Positions 10,600 to 24,900 of a stretch of DNA of 64,000 bases are shown piece by piece; within the stretch, counting starts at the first letter, position 1; each line of letters starts with the position of its first letter. Where the stretch lies: NCBI GenBank assembly GCA_011316305.1, contig SAUG01000091.1:186001-250000 (forward strand). Direction: 5' to 3'. A model generated the notes under the pieces. That model did no database searches, was not told the origin of the DNA, and saw only the letters and a program-made list of their open reading frames with translations. Source of the stretch: Rusavskia elegans. Its lineage: Eukaryota > Ascomycota > Lecanoromycetes > Teloschistales > Teloschistaceae. Position numbers and translations under genes: made by a program.

Positions 10600-13100
10600 T
10601 AATTTAATTATATAGAAATAACTATTTATATTCTAAATAAAAATATTTTCTTAAAAATTAAAGTAAAGATAGCTATAAAAGAGATAATTAACTTCTAGCT
10701 AAATAAAAAATTAAAAAAATTTATAATAAAAAGATTTAAAATTAAAATATTAATTATTTAATTTCTTATTATCTATTATTAAACTTTTATTACTAAATCT
10801 ACTACGTAGATATTAGATTTATTCTATATCAAAATCTTTATCTTTTTATATATATTTTAGGATAAAAATAGAATTTCAATTAGTTTAATAATTAAAATCT
10901 ACGAATTTAAAGATTTTAAATCTATAATTTTATATTAAAATAAATTATTTAGAGAGAATTAGTTCTTTTATTAATAATATAGTAATATATCGAAGTAATA
11001 TATTTATTTAAATCTACTATTTCTAGATATAGATAACTAGTTAAAGAGTTTAATAATTTCTTTTATATTTTTTTTTATCGTCTTCGGTTTCCGTTTCTAT
11101 TTTTCTTTTTATATCTTCTTCTTTTTCTATATCTTTATCTCTATTTTTATTTTTATTTTAATTAAAATTTATACTTTTAGCTAAACTTTTATTATTTTTA
11201 AATTTAGTAATATCCTATATAGAAAAATATCTCTCTACTACCTAATTTTTTTAATTATATTTAATAATATTTTTACTCTTTTTATTCTTTTTTTATAGAA
11301 AAATTTACTTATATTTATTAGCCGTATATCTGCTATAATTAAATTCTTTAGTAAATATCGTTTATTTTTTTTAAAAAGTCTAGAATTCTAGTAAACTAAA
11401 AATTTTAAAAGCCGGTATAATAGATTATTTATTATTAGATAAAATTAACGATTAAAGCTAAATATTTTATTAAAATTACTTTATTCGAACTATTAAAATC
11501 AATATTAGACTAGAAAAAATATTAGAAATAAATATTTCTATATTAAATAGCTCTATTTATATTCGATATATTATTTTAATATATTAGTTTACTTCATTTC
11601 TATTTTATTTATTCGATAGTTATCGTCTTTTCTATATTTTTTATAAAAGCTTTAATATATAGATTATTTTTATAGTATAATACTTTATATAGATTAGTAT
11701 TTAGTATAATATATATTATATTATTATATTGTTATAGATTCTTCTCTCGATTCTATAATCTATTTTTTAATCTTGTATATTTTATTTTAATACGATCTTT
11801 ATTTCTATATCTATACTTTTCTAGAAATCTATTTCTTTAAATTTATTAAAATATTTATATACTATAATACGATCTATATTCTATTTTTTATAAAATATAT
11901 ATTCGGTATCGGACTATTTTTTACCGTATTTATAGTTTATTATAAATTTAGATTTTATAAATAGTAATTTTGATTTAGATATAGTAAATAGTATACTAAA
12001 TAATATAGTAGAATAATATAAATAGTAGCTATAGAATTATCTAAAAACTCTATATATTATAGTAGTAGAATATACTAGAAGTTTATAGAAATATATAGAT
12101 TTAATTAAAACTTTAACTTTCTAGCTATAATATAGTCGACGATTATTTAAATAACTTTATTTTACTTCTAATTTTCTATTCTTTAATAATTAACTACTAT
12201 AATAAAATACTAATATAATATATATCGTACTATATTATATTTTATTCTATTATTAGTTTTTTATTTCTTTTATTTATCGTAGCGTAATATATAGTATATA
12301 CAAATCTAAATAGAAATAATATCTTGTTTTGTTTGTTTTTTTAGTATCCGGTCAACCGTCGGTTCCGTGAGCAATTTACTTCAGTGTTGGTACGCTAGCG
12401 TTGGATACACGGTAATAGAAATAATATATTAAAATATTATAATTAATTTTTAATAATACTAGAATTATTTAGATAAAAAAATAATTCCGTTCTATAGAAA
12501 TATAGTAAAGATTTAAAGAAATAGAATTAAAAAAAGTAAAAAAAAAGATAAAAGAAAATCTTATAGTATTATAATACCGGTAATATTTTAGAATAATATA
12601 TTTTAAGTTGTTTAGCTAATAATCTATCGAAAGAAATATAAATAGAAATCTAGAACTGTCGCTTTTTAAAAAATCTATAAATATTAAAAGAGTTTTAAAC
12701 TTTTTTTTTTTAAAATACCTTTTATTAAACTATATTATAAAAATTTTACCGATATCGCTACTATAAATATATATAGGAAAATCGATAGAATATAAAATAT
12801 AGTATTAGTAACTTTATAGAATATAATAGAAGAATATATAATTACTTTTCTAATAAATAAATATATTATTCTACTATATTATTATATATATCCGACTCTA
12901 TTTTATTTTTTATAGATTATTAACTAGCTATAACTTCTACTAAATATATTACTATTTAGTAAAAAAACGCCTAGTTTATTAAAGGAATAATATAGAATCT
13001 AGAAATATAGCCGGAAATATAACGATAGCTAGTTAATAATAAATTTTAAAAAATTAAAAGTTCTAGGGAAAAAAAAAATATATCTATAAAATTATTTGGA
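10600..13100 (-). pseudogene. second, convergent ORF region inside the hAT (unknown product)
   Basis: Downstream of the transposase the element carries about 3 kb more, conserved between the two hAT copies and in the inverted copy at 29788-34472. Minus-strand translation of the copy-2 counterpart gives a Lys/Asp/Glu-rich stretch (KDKDKNKDKD) and a block FNDVNRVFLIKYIVLIVNF in one long stop-punctuated frame. I do not recognise the protein. It is transcribed towards the transposase if real. Confidence 0.35.
12323..12415 (+). mobile_element. 93-bp solo insertion of the family B head module
   Basis: Inserted in hAT copy 1 with a 12-bp TSD, TAGAAATAATAT (12311-12322 and 12416-12427). hAT copy 2 has the empty site near 60010-60035. 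The sequence starts CTTGTTTTG, includes AACCGTCGGTT and ACGCTAGCGT palindromes and GTATCC/GGATAC arms, and equals the first ~90 bp of the 0.9 kb family B element at 46848. It keeps many CA/TG, so it is not RIP-mutated, as expected for so short a unit. Confidence 0.8.
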
Positions 13101-13395
13101 AAAAGATAATATTATTTATATAGTATTAATATATAATCTAGTAATAAATAGAATATAATACCGTTTATATTATCTATAATTATTTTTATATTTAACTATT
13201 TAATATAATTATAAATCGGATTAAATTAGATTTCTATTAGATTCTATTTTATAATTCGATCCGATTCTCGGTTCTAATACTAGAATTCGATTTAACCTAT
13301 TTAGCGGGTCGAACCGGTTCGACCCGCTAAAATTCAGGTCGGATATCCGACGGTTCGACGGAAATCCGACCCGAAGTAGCCAGACTAAATACTAT

Positions 13396-13429
13396 TTTTT
13401 TTAAAATATTTCTATTTGAAATTATATTG

Positions 13430-13465
<36 letters not shown>

Positions 13466-15262
13466 CAACGCTATATACGGTAACGATTGTTATATTTACG
13501 TATAAAGAAATTTTTATAGTTAAAAATATATTCGTTAGACAAAATTTATAGCGTAGTTAATTATTTTAATTTAACTATTTCCTTTTTTATTCGCGATTAC
13601 GAATCATCTACTATTTAATCCTTTTTCGATATTATATATAATTATAAATATCTAATACTTCTACTATATCTATCTGCTTTACTGCGAAGTAATTATCTAT
13701 AGTCGTTATCTCGGTCGTATTTATTATATAATCCGTATTTAAATATTCCGTTAAACTATTAAAATACTTTTTAATCTATTTAATTTTAAAAAGGTTACTA
13801 GATAGTACACTAGCTACTATAGCTAAAAGTTTTACCCGGTCGATTAGATTAAAAAAAAGATAGAAAGATCGAATAATATATTATAAAGACGATAAAAAGA
13901 AAATTAAAATTAAAATCGAAATAGATTATTCTAGCTATAACGAGATAGTCGACGACTATATAAAATAATATAGTTATTATAGATATAGATACTACCGTCT
14001 GATTTAGTTTATAACTATAGCTATTACGGGAATATATACGTACGTAAAAGCTTTTAGGTTTATATTACTAGTAAAAACCTTCCTGAAAGACTTTTATCTG
14101 AAATTATATTGAGTTTTCATATATATATATATATGTTTCATTAACGTTATATACGGCAACGATTGTTGTATTTACGTATAAAGAAATTTTTACAGCTAAA
14201 GTTCGTTAGGCAGTCAATTACTTCTATTTAACTATTTCCTTTTTTATTCGTGATTACGAATCCTCTATTATCTAATCCTTTTTCGATATTATATATAATT
14301 ATCAACTTCTAATATTTCCGCTACATCTATCTACTATAATACGAAGTAATTATCTACGTTTATTATTTCGACTATATTTATTATATAACCTATATCTAAA
14401 CGTTTCGCTAAACTATTAAAGTATTTTTTAATCTATTTAACTTTAAAAAAGTTACTAGATAGTACGCTAGCTATAACGGCTAGAAGCTTTACCCGGTCGA
14501 TTAAATTAAAAGGAGATAGAAAAGTCGGATAATATATTTTAAAGGCGGTAAAGAAAACATTTTTATTGAAATTAAAATAGGTTATTCTAGCTATAATAAA
14601 ATAGTCGACGACCGTACGAATATATTTAATTATTATAGATATAAATACTACCGTTTGATTTAGTTTATAGCTAAAGCTATAACGGGAGTATATACGTATA
14701 TAAAGATTTTTAGATATTATTAAACTTATATTACTGGTAAAAGAAAAAAAAGAAAAAACGATAACTGCGAGATATATTTATTTATAAAAATTTCTACGTT
14801 AGTTAAATTATTGGAAGAAAGATTTATTATATTACTAAGCAAATTTAAATTAAAACTTTATAGAACTATTATTTATATTTACTAAATTAATATATAAATT
14901 TCACTATCGTATATTTAAAACTGATATATTAACGTTTAATTTGTTTACCGAACCACTGCTTTACCGGATATCAAAATCAAAACAAATTAATTAAATTACT
15001 AGTAAAAGAAAAAGAAAAAAAAGAAGCGATAATTGCGAAATATATTTATCTATAAAAATTTCTATATTAAATTATCGATGGAAGGATACGTTATATTACT
15101 ATGTAAATTTTAATTAAAAATCTATAGAAAGAAGCGTTATTTACGTTAACTAAACTAGAATATTAATTCTACTACTGTATATTTAATATTGATATACTAA
15201 CGTTTGATTTACTTATCGAATTACTAGTTTACCGGATACTAAAACCAAAACAAATTAACTAA
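13396..15262 (-). mobile_element. family A retroposon-like element, outer copy, split by an inner copy
   Basis: Same family as 25580-26489, on the minus strand. The 3' part is 13396-14076 and the 5' part 15008-15262, interrupted by another copy. Its own TSD is ATAATAAATAC/TTA, at 7378-7390 (now left of the hAT) and 15263-15275, 13 bp with one C/T difference. So the hAT at 7392 inserted exactly at this element's edge after it was in place. Confidence 0.75.
14077..14994 (-). mobile_element. family A retroposon-like element, complete inner copy
   Basis: 918 bp, inserted in the outer copy with a 13-bp TSD ATTACTAGTAAAA (14064-14076 and 14995-15007). It has the conserved head (reverse complement of TGTTTTGGTTTTG..GGTTCGG), the short ORF region, a conserved 3' segment (GCTGTAAAAATT..), an (AT)n run and the terminal ~60 bp. 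No terminal inverted repeats. Confidence 0.8.
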
Positions 15263-15275
15263 ATAATAAATATTA

Positions 15276-18200
15276 CTAAAACGAAAAAATAGTATCGCCT
15301 TCGATACGCTCGTATTAAACGTTTAAAAACTTTAAAAACGTTATAAATAAAGACGCTAAAAGATTAAAAAGAAAATGACGTTACTAGAAATCGAATTCGG
15401 GCTATATTAAATCTTTTAGATAATAAAAACCGGTTAATAGGACGGCCGAACTAATTTCTTTATCGTTTGTAATAGAAGCGATACGAACTACTATTATATT
15501 ATAGCGTCTAGTAATAAAATTACCTACTTCGAAGCTAATAGATAATAGTTATACTTTATCGAATATAATAAGAAAATATAACTATATTAAATTAAATAAA
15601 TAAAGCGCCGGCGAAATATAATAATATAAAAATACTTTAATTTTAGTCCGGAACGATATATAAAATCTATTAATAGTATAGATATTTAAATATTCGATGA
15701 CTATAGTATTACTAGAATATAATTAAATTATTAATAATAATAAATTCTAGATAGAAAAAGGATATATTTAATATATTTATTAATAAAATCTATATAATAC
15801 GTATATTATTATAATTTAGACTATCTATTATAATATAGCTTATATATTTCTCATTTAATTTATTACTAAAAGTATTAGTATATCTTTCGCCGATCAATAA
15901 TTCATTCTATTTTAAAATAATTAGAATCTTTTTTCGAAAATTCTATTTCGATAGTAGAAAGTTTATTATTAACCGGAAATCGGTAAAAAGATTATTATCG
16001 ACAGATATTAGCTTTAATTAAATAATAGAAATAATAGGAAAGATTTTTATAATAGAAAAAAACTCTAATTTATAGGCGAGATATTCGATTTTATAAATAA
16101 TTTTGAAAGGACTAGTTTATTAATATAAAAACTTTCGACTAGTAAAATTTAACAACGTATATCTATAATAAAGCTTTAAAAAGATTTTATTATCTAGTTT
16201 AAAACATCTAGTTTTATATAGATTATTATAGTTAATTTTAGAAAAGACGGTACTAAAAGTTATTATATCTTCTAATTCTATATATTTAATAAATTCAATT
16301 ATTTTATATCTTCCGGTAATAGATTCGATAAAGTACTAATAGTATTTTTAAATCGAAAGTTTAGTACTAGTTTATTAAAAATTATACTAGTAGCGAAACT
16401 AATAGTATTACTAAATTTAAACTATAGAAATAAAATAGTTTTAATCTAATTTTCATCCGAATATTCTAAAAATTAAAAATAGAAATCAATATCTACTATT
16501 TAATTAATATATTCCGAGAAACTATTAATTTATAGATAATTTACCGTAGATACTTGAAGTTTTATTTCTAGTTTCTAAAATATTTAATACTAGAAAAATA
16601 ATACAAATTTACGATTTCTATTACTAATAATAGCTAATAAAATTCTCTAATTATATTCGAAAAAAGTAGTAATAATAAAATTTATCTAATTAATTATAGA
16701 ATAAATAATTTATTTGATAATTAGTAGAACTTTTTAGAAAATTTATATATAATTATTAATATATAATCTTTATTAGAAATCTTTATAGATAATACGAATA
16801 CGAAATCTATTATAATTATTTAAATAAATATCTTCCGAGAAATTAAATTAAAGAAATTATAGAATCTATATTATATTGTTTAAATTAACTAATATTAATA
16901 ATATTAATAATAGTATTCCATATATTTTTTATTTTTTTATATAAATTAAAAATAAATATCGATAGATGGAATTGCTTGTATATATAATAATATTTCTAAA
17001 AATATCGGTTATAAACTTCGTCGATAATTTTATCTACAAGTTTATCTAAAATATAAAATCGATTTCGGCTATTTCTAGAAATATAATAAAAAAATTTATT
17101 ATATATTCGAAGATAAATACTAAATATATAATATTTTTTCTTTTTAATATTAGAATTTAGCTTTTAGATTTATATTATTATAATAAATCAAGCCTATTAT
17201 TTATTATTAACGTAGTTTTCTTCAATATATTATTTAAATTCGTCTATTATTTTAACGAGCGTTATATAGTATATAGATATAATAATATCTAAAACGTACT
17301 ATAAAATAGTCTTTCTAAAATATCTTTTTTATTTTTAACCGAAATATAGAAAACCTTTATTTTAAAATATAATAAAATATCGAAAACGATTTTAATTTTA
17401 TCTATTTTATAACGTAATTTATTATTATAGCCGAAAGATATTATAATATTCGAACGAGTTTTAAATTCAGTTTATCTATATTCGTTATTTTAAAAGAAAT
17501 ATTTTTTAAAATCGAAACTACTATTAAATAATTATTATATATAATTACTAGTAGCTTTAAAAATAAATCGATAAAGTAGTAAACTTTTTTTACTATCCAG
17601 ACGATTCTAGCGACTTCTAATTCGGTAGGCTAATAATTTTATTAAACGCTATTAAAATAATTATTAAAATTTATTATTAGCTATATTTTATTAGATAGAA
17701 AATTTTTATTAGGGTTTCTTTTAATATAATAGATAATTACTATAAAGCCAAAATATTTTAATATATCCAAATCGATATAGAACTTTTTTATAGAATTAAA
17801 ATAGTCGAAAAAAATTAATAGTTCGAATACTATTTATAGTATCTAAAACAATTTCTTTTCGTCTAGAATAGAATTATACTTTGATTTTATTAATTAGAAA
17901 TTTTATTTATATTTATTAAAATCTCGTCCGAATCTTTTTATAAATAGAATCTTTTTTTTTCTATAGAAGCTTGACAAGTTAAATTTATTCTATTATTATA
18001 TAGTAAAGCTATCTAGTTATTTTAAAGTAGATTTCCAGATTCTATAGATATTTCGAAAAAATCTTTTCTAAAATAGCTTTAATTTTATTTTTTAAAATAG
18101 TTCTTTCTAATATATTAACGCGTTATTCGAAAAAACGAATTAAAAGATATTCTATAAATAATTTAGAAGGCGTAAAACTAATTTTTTTTTTCGAAATAAA

Positions 18201-21200
18201 CCGAAAACTTAATCTAAATATTTTAAATATTTTTTAAAACTATATAAAAAGATAATAATATTATTTATATAGACTTTTATAAAAATTTTAAATAGATAGA
18301 ATAGCTAATCGGTCTAGCGCTATATATATAGCGGTCAACTCTAATATCCTATAAATATTATAGAAATTCACCTCTATCTACGATAAAAAATGATAGTAAA
18401 CTAATAATAATTACGGCGTTTAATTCTAAATTAATAAAACTATTCTATAATAATAATAATCGAAATATAAAGATATTTTAATATTAAAGTAATAATATTT
18501 ATTTATAATAGAAAAAAATAACTATCCGATTCCGTAATAGTATTAAAATTTCGAATATTAACTACTATTCGTCTCTTTTTAATACTATTTAAAAGAATTT
18601 TCTATACTATAAAAATAGAATCTATAAAAAATATTAGCTATTTCGAATACTTTATTTTATTTTATTTATAGAATTTATTAAAGTTTTTATCTAATTTAAT
18701 ATAGTGTCGACTCGTTTAGATTATAAATTTTTAAAAACGTAAACTTCGTTTTTTCTTTTAGAAATATTAGTATCTATTTTTTTTTTAAATATCTATTATA
18801 GCTTTCTAATTAGTAGATTTTTCTTTATATTTTTCGATTACGGTAGCCAGTTATTATACTATTAGTTGTTTTCTATAAACCGTAATACTATTAGATAGAC
18901 GGTATTTTAATTTAGAATCTATAGATATAGTGGAAAAAGTAAATTTAACGAATTCGATATTTTTAGCTAAATTTATACTAAATTTTCTTAAATTTTCGTT
19001 AAAATTTACTTTATTAACCGGATAGAAAATATTCTAATTTATTAGAATATTTCGTATATTAATTATATTAAAAAAATCTAAAAATATATAATTTTATTTT
19101 ATATAACCGCGATAGCGGTAAGTATCGTAATAGTTTTAATAACTATTTTATTCGCTAACTTCTAAACGATATATCTAATAGTATTCTATAATAATTTTAT
19201 AGTAAACGGAATTATATTAGAAGTAGTAGTAAAATATCTTTTATATCGATTTTCGATAACTATTCTAAACCGGATTCGTTTAGATAAAACTACTAGTAAA
19301 TAGTTCTTATTATAGATATTTATAAAACTAAAAAAGATATCGACTATATAGATAAAAGTACTACTATTAAAACTAAAATTTATTTTCGACGTTAACTTTA
19401 ATTTAGATTCGAAGAAAATATTATAATTTCTAGAAATATTACTTCGATATATATTAGAATTCGTATTATTCTATTAGATTTGAATATAATATTATTTTAA
19501 ATTCTAATAGTATATCTAAAGTTAAATTTTTTATATCTATAAAAATTAAAATTAACTTTAAAACTTTTATAGCTGCCGATAATAATCTACTATTTTTTAT
19601 AATCTAAAATTATTTCTTCCGTATTAAAATATTTAGATCTAGAAATAAATTAATTTATAGATTTTTAATAATATAAATCTTTCTAGTAAATTTTATTATC
19701 GCCGAATCGCTTTTTAGATAAAAAGTAAATACGGCCAATTTATTAGTTCGATAAAATTATTCGTCTATTCCGTAAATAGAAATCTTTTTCGAAAATTTTT
19801 TAATTTTAATTTTATCTAAAATATATTTTCTATCGTCTATTATTATAATATTTCTAGATTTAGTATATATATATATTTAGTATTAGATATAATATAAATT
19901 CGGATAGAAAACGAATAGAGGAATAATATAATAGAAATAAGTAAAATTTAATTTATTTCTAGTAATCTATTTACTATTAGAAACGATTTTATAAAATATA
20001 AATATATCTTTTTTACTAAAAGAATATTTATAGATAATAAATATTTATATTTCGGTTTTATTACTTTCTATATTCTAGCGAATAGTTTTAAAATATTTGA
20101 ATAATTAATTATATAATTTAAAGAAAACGCTATATTGATAGTATAAATATAAAACCTTCGATTTAATATTAATAAAATTCTAACCAATTCTTTTATAGTC
20201 GAGTTTCTTATAAATTTAGTTATAGTATTCGATATTACTATTATATAATTGGGTAAAACTATTATTATAATATTTATAAACGAAATTATATTCGGCGTAT
20301 TAGATATAAACTTTCTTTATAGTAGAATAGTCCTCGTTATATACGTTTTTAGAAAGTTGTATTTAATAGATTTATTGAAACGGAACTAGTAGAACTAAAT
20401 ATTAGAAATTTAGATTAAAATATAATCTTTTTTAGAATTAATTATTATAAAATCTCTAAAGTCTATTATTATATACTAGTATAGAGTTTTACTATACTGG
20501 AAAAAAATTCTTTTCTAGATTTTCTAATCTAATTATAAATATAAAATAAATAGAAGTCGCGCTATTTTAAATAGAAGGAATTCTAGATAGATTTTTTTTA
20601 ATAAAAAGAGGTTAGTATTTCTAAAAAGATTAAAAAGCCTACTAAATTATAAAATATTAATATCTATATCCGGAAAGCCGAAACTAAATATTAATTAGTA
20701 TATTATATTATTTTATACCGGTTAGAATCGAAATAGAAATAGAATTTCTATTTATTAATAGCTAGAATTATTAGAAAGCGTTTTCCGGGATTATTAGAAA
20801 TAAATTTTTCTTATAATCTAGATTTCGAGTTTATAATTATCTATTAATCGAAAAAATATATTAATAATAGTCTTTTCTATTAATTAATAAATAAATATAA
20901 TAAAGAAAAAAATAGTAAAATCTATCTATATCTATATAATAATTTACCGAATATTAATTATTTTACTAATTTTTATAATTCGGAACATAGTTTAGCTATA
21001 TTTATAAAATTTAAAATATTCGTTTATATCTTCGATAGTATACTTTTTTTTATTTAAAATATATATTTCTTTTTCCATTAGTAATTTAAAACGAACGATT
21101 AAAGCGTTAGTCTATATATCGAGATCTTTTTTTAAATATTTCTTTTCTATATCCGAAAGTTCGTTAGAATACTATTATAGAATATTATCGTAAAGATATA

Positions 21201-21537
21201 TCTATAGATTTATTTTAACTTTACTATTAGATCTAGTAATCTTTAATTCGTTCGATAAAGATATAGACGTCGCGGAAATAGATATTTTCATCTATATATT
21301 CGATATAAAGTTCGGTTTCGGCGAATTTATTATTATAGAAAAAATAGAAACATCAAATAGCTAATATTACTCGCGACGAACTTTTCGTATTTATTGATTT
21401 TTAAAAGGAAAATAGGAAGTTCCGGTAAAGATATTTTTTTTCTTTTATAATAAAAATCTCTAAACTCTATTTAGATCGCTATATTCTAATTTTAGATTAT
21501 TATATTTTAGTTTCCTATCTTTTTAAATATATATACT
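15276..21537 (-). pseudogene. chromovirus-like Ty3/Gypsy retrotransposon, RIP-degraded
   Basis: Minus-strand order fits gag-pol. Gag lies at about 20400-21350 (YIEYID, then NIYFRDVYIFIERIKD; colinear with the gag at 41360-43811). The C-terminal end of RNase H lies at about 17400-17480 (DKLNLKLVRILQYLS, matching Gypsy NLRLVRASQYLS). A possible chromodomain lies near 15880-15960 (IIDRRKIYQY). LTRs were not resolved, so the limits are set by neighbouring elements. The small Gypsy at 21538 inserted near its 5' end. Numerous stops in all frames. Confidence 0.65.
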
Positions 21538-21946
21538 TGTAACGTCCCTGTATATCAGAGAGCGTTACGTTCGAGTCTAGCTATAGCCGTGGACGTAGTC
21601 CGAGCTACTAAATAGTAAAGGAGTTCTAACGTAGATTATCGTAACTAATTTTATATAGCCGCAGAGGTATAGTTATAATATTACGAGATATCTTCGTTAT
21701 AAAATAATTAAGAAGAGAATAGTAGAGATATATTTAATAATTATATTAATAACTAACGAGAGAAACTATCTATAGAAGTAATAAGCGATATATATAGTAA
21801 GAGTAGCCGTAAAGGCCGATAGATAGCCGTCTACTAAAAGTCCTTTTAGGAAGAGCGGCTATAGCGGCTATAGGCGGCTATAGATAATTAGGCTCGTTTA
21901 TTTAACTAATTTTCTAGAAAACCTCTATAGAGTCGTAGATATAATA
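21538..21946 (-). repeat. 3' LTR of the Gypsy element 21538-25506
   Basis: 409 bp. It contains the GC-rich core GGCTATAGCGGCTATAGGCGG shared by all four LTRs of this family here. It starts TGTAACG and is less RIP-mutated at its outer end. Confidence 0.88.
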
Positions 21947-24900
21947 CGGCCCTCTCTATATTATTTTCCTTAAACTTTTTAATACTTTTTAGGCGTATTT
22001 AAAGTACTTTCTAGGTTCCTAAGTATTTTCTTTATTAGGGAACCCTTTCTATTTTACTAGGAATTCGTTAGTTTCTTTCCTTTTATCTAAAATTTTCTTA
22101 ATTTTATATTCTTCTCGTTTTTTATAATACTAATATTTTACTAATAGAATACGGTCTAGCGCTTTTTTTAGTAGTCTAATATAAAATTTAGAAAAAATTC
22201 CTATTATTAGGAGTTTTAGATATACTATTATTTCCCGAATATTTTAAATTTTAAATACTTCTATATATAGTTTATTAAATTTCTTATCTATTTAAATTTA
22301 ATATTATAAGTAAAATCCTATCCCTTTTATTAATTTTATAGTATTTTCTTATTTTATCTAGTCTCTATTTAACTTTTTCCTTCGCTATTTAAATCCTTGT
22401 TTTTACTTTATCCTAATTATTTTTTATTCTATTAATAAAAGATTATATCGCTAGGTTTTTTATATCCGAGTATATTTCTTTTCGAATACTTTTACTATAA
22501 AACAGTTCGTTAGGTATTATTCGAATATCTTTATTATATAATAAATTAATTACTATTTAGGCTGTCGGAAGAAATTAAATCTAATCTTCCTTTTTATCTA
22601 AATAATAAATCTTTAGGTAGATTTCTAATATCTGATTTATTCTTTCCGTTTATCTATTAATTTATAGGTAGAACGATATTAATATTATCTATTCCGTACC
22701 TACTACCTATATTAAGCCTTTTATAAAATTTAAGATAAATAATTTATTTCTATCTAAAATAATCTTTTCCGAAATTCTATTTTTATAGAATACTATTCGT
22801 AGTAGTAGGAAGGCTAACTATTCTACTATTATAGTTATTTTATATAATACGAATTATATATACTTTATAAATCCGTTAATAATTATTACTATTATATTAT
22901 ATAAAATTTATATATATAGGTCGATTGATTCTAGTAATCCTATAATAAAATCCAATATAATCTATTAGTAAGGTATATCTAGCGTTTATATCGGCTAATA
23001 TTTTCCTACCGGTTCCTAGTAGCTTTTCTTTACTATTACGTAATTTGGATAGTTACGGATAAATTCTTCTATATATTTTTTAAGTACTAGTATATTAGTT
23101 TTTTTTTAAATTTTTCTTAGTATTTTAGTAATATTCTAGTATCTAGCTATCCTTAGATTTTATATTTATTTAATTATATTATTTATTTCTTCCGAAACTT
23201 TTATTCTTTTAAAAATATTTCCGACTTTTTTTAGTAAAGGCCTAGATATCTTTTCGGCAGCTTCGTAGTCTGCTCTTCGGCTTAAAATATCTATAACTAT
23301 ATTATCGGTACCTTTAATATACCTAATTTCGAAATTATAGTAGGTTATTTCTTTTATTTATTTTATTTATTATTAATTTAGTTTTTTATCTACTAATAGT
23401 AATAGTAGGTTTTTATAGTCTATATATACTACTACTTTATAATTAGTTCTGTTTATATAAATTTTCTAGTATATAAGATTTACTATAATTACTAGTATTT
23501 CTTTATCTATTATTATATAATTAACTTCTACTAGAGTTAATTTCTTTAAATAATATCTAAATAGTTTTCCTTTCTAGGAAATATATAACTCTATTACCCG
23601 GTCCGAAGTATTTATATAAAAGATAATTTATTCTTCTAGATCGAAAATTACTAAGATTTCTTCTAATATAAAACTCTATTTAAGTTTTTTAAATATTTCG
23701 TTTTAGGTACGTATCTACTAGAAAGGTATATTATTTTAGAATAAATCGGTAAACGGAATAGTTTTTTTTATATAGTTTTCTATTATATTCTAATAGAACC
23801 CTATAAATTTTAAAAAACTTTAAATATTTTTTTTATTTTTTAGTACTAGATATTCCCGTATCGCCTATAATTTATTCGCTTCTATAGTAATATTTCCTAG
23901 TTTTATTATATATCCGAGGAACGTAACTTTTTATTTATAGAATTTTAATTTTTCTTTTTTAATTCTAAGGTTATATTTTCTAAACTTTTATAATATTTAG
24001 TAAATATACTACGTATATTCTTCTTTTATTTCTAAAAAGATTAGTACGTTATCTATATAAACTATAATAAAGATATCGAGATAGTCGTATAATACCTTAT
24101 TAACTATATATTATAGAATCGCCGGTATATTTATTAACCTAAAAAATATAACTAAGTATTCGAAGAATCTATATTTAGTTTTAAATATAGTTTTTTATTT
24201 ATTTCTATATTTAATCTATAGTAAATTAAATATGTTCTATAGATTAAGTTTTATAAAAAATTTAGCTTTTCCGATTCTGCTTTTTAAATCTACTAGAAGT
24301 AGGAGTAGGTATTGATTTTTTTATATTACTATATTAAGTTTTCTAAAATCGATATAAAATCGAAAATTACTATTTTTCTTTGGAATAAATATAACTAGTT
24401 ATTCTATCTTTAATTTAGAGTACCGTATATATCCTCTTTTAAAATTATAATCGATATATTATTTTAATACTTTCGATTATTTATTATTTAATCTATAGAT
24501 TAGCCTAGCTTTTAGCTTTTCTAGCTCTATTATAATAATTTTATAGTCTTCCTAGATATAAGCCGGTAAAGGTAACCTTCCTTCTAGTTCCTTTAATACG
24601 TCCTAGAATTTTTTAAAAAATTATAGAATTTTATCTATAGTAGCTAATTCTCCTTTAATCTACTATTTCCGAATAAAGATATTATATATCTTCTATATCT
24701 CGGCTATCCTTTTAGATATATTAAAAAGATAGTTTCCTATTTTTACCCGTATCGTTTTCTAAATAATCTCTAGATTCTATAATATAAGCTATAGGATATC
24801 TAGATAGATATCCTTTTATATTTTTATAATATCGAAAATAATCTTTTCTTTATACCTATTATTTTATATCTATAGGGGTTTAGTCTAATACTTAACTCTA

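Larger units (their letters stand above)
7392..13387 (+). mobile_element. hAT-superfamily DNA transposon, copy 1, RIP-degraded
   Basis: About 6.0 kb flanked by an 8-bp duplication AATACTAT (7384-7391 and 13388-13395). Short imperfect terminal inverted repeats: TAG[A]CTGGCC at the left (here C to T mutated) and TAGTCTGGC as the reverse complement of the right end. The ends are followed by GC-rich subterminal runs (GTCGGATCGGATTTCGAA on the left, GGATCGAA..GGGTCGG type on the right). An 8-bp TSD is the hAT hallmark. Inside are transposase remnants (9400-10110) and a 3 kb second region. The second copy at 52554-61163 shares both ends. Heavily RIP-mutated, so dead. Confidence 0.85.

Noticed and set aside
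16930..17060. hAT RWNS-like motif on the plus strand (DRWNCLY)
   Set aside because: It lies inside the minus-strand Gypsy pol, whose RNase H end is readable nearby, and the following frame does not continue as a hAT transposase.
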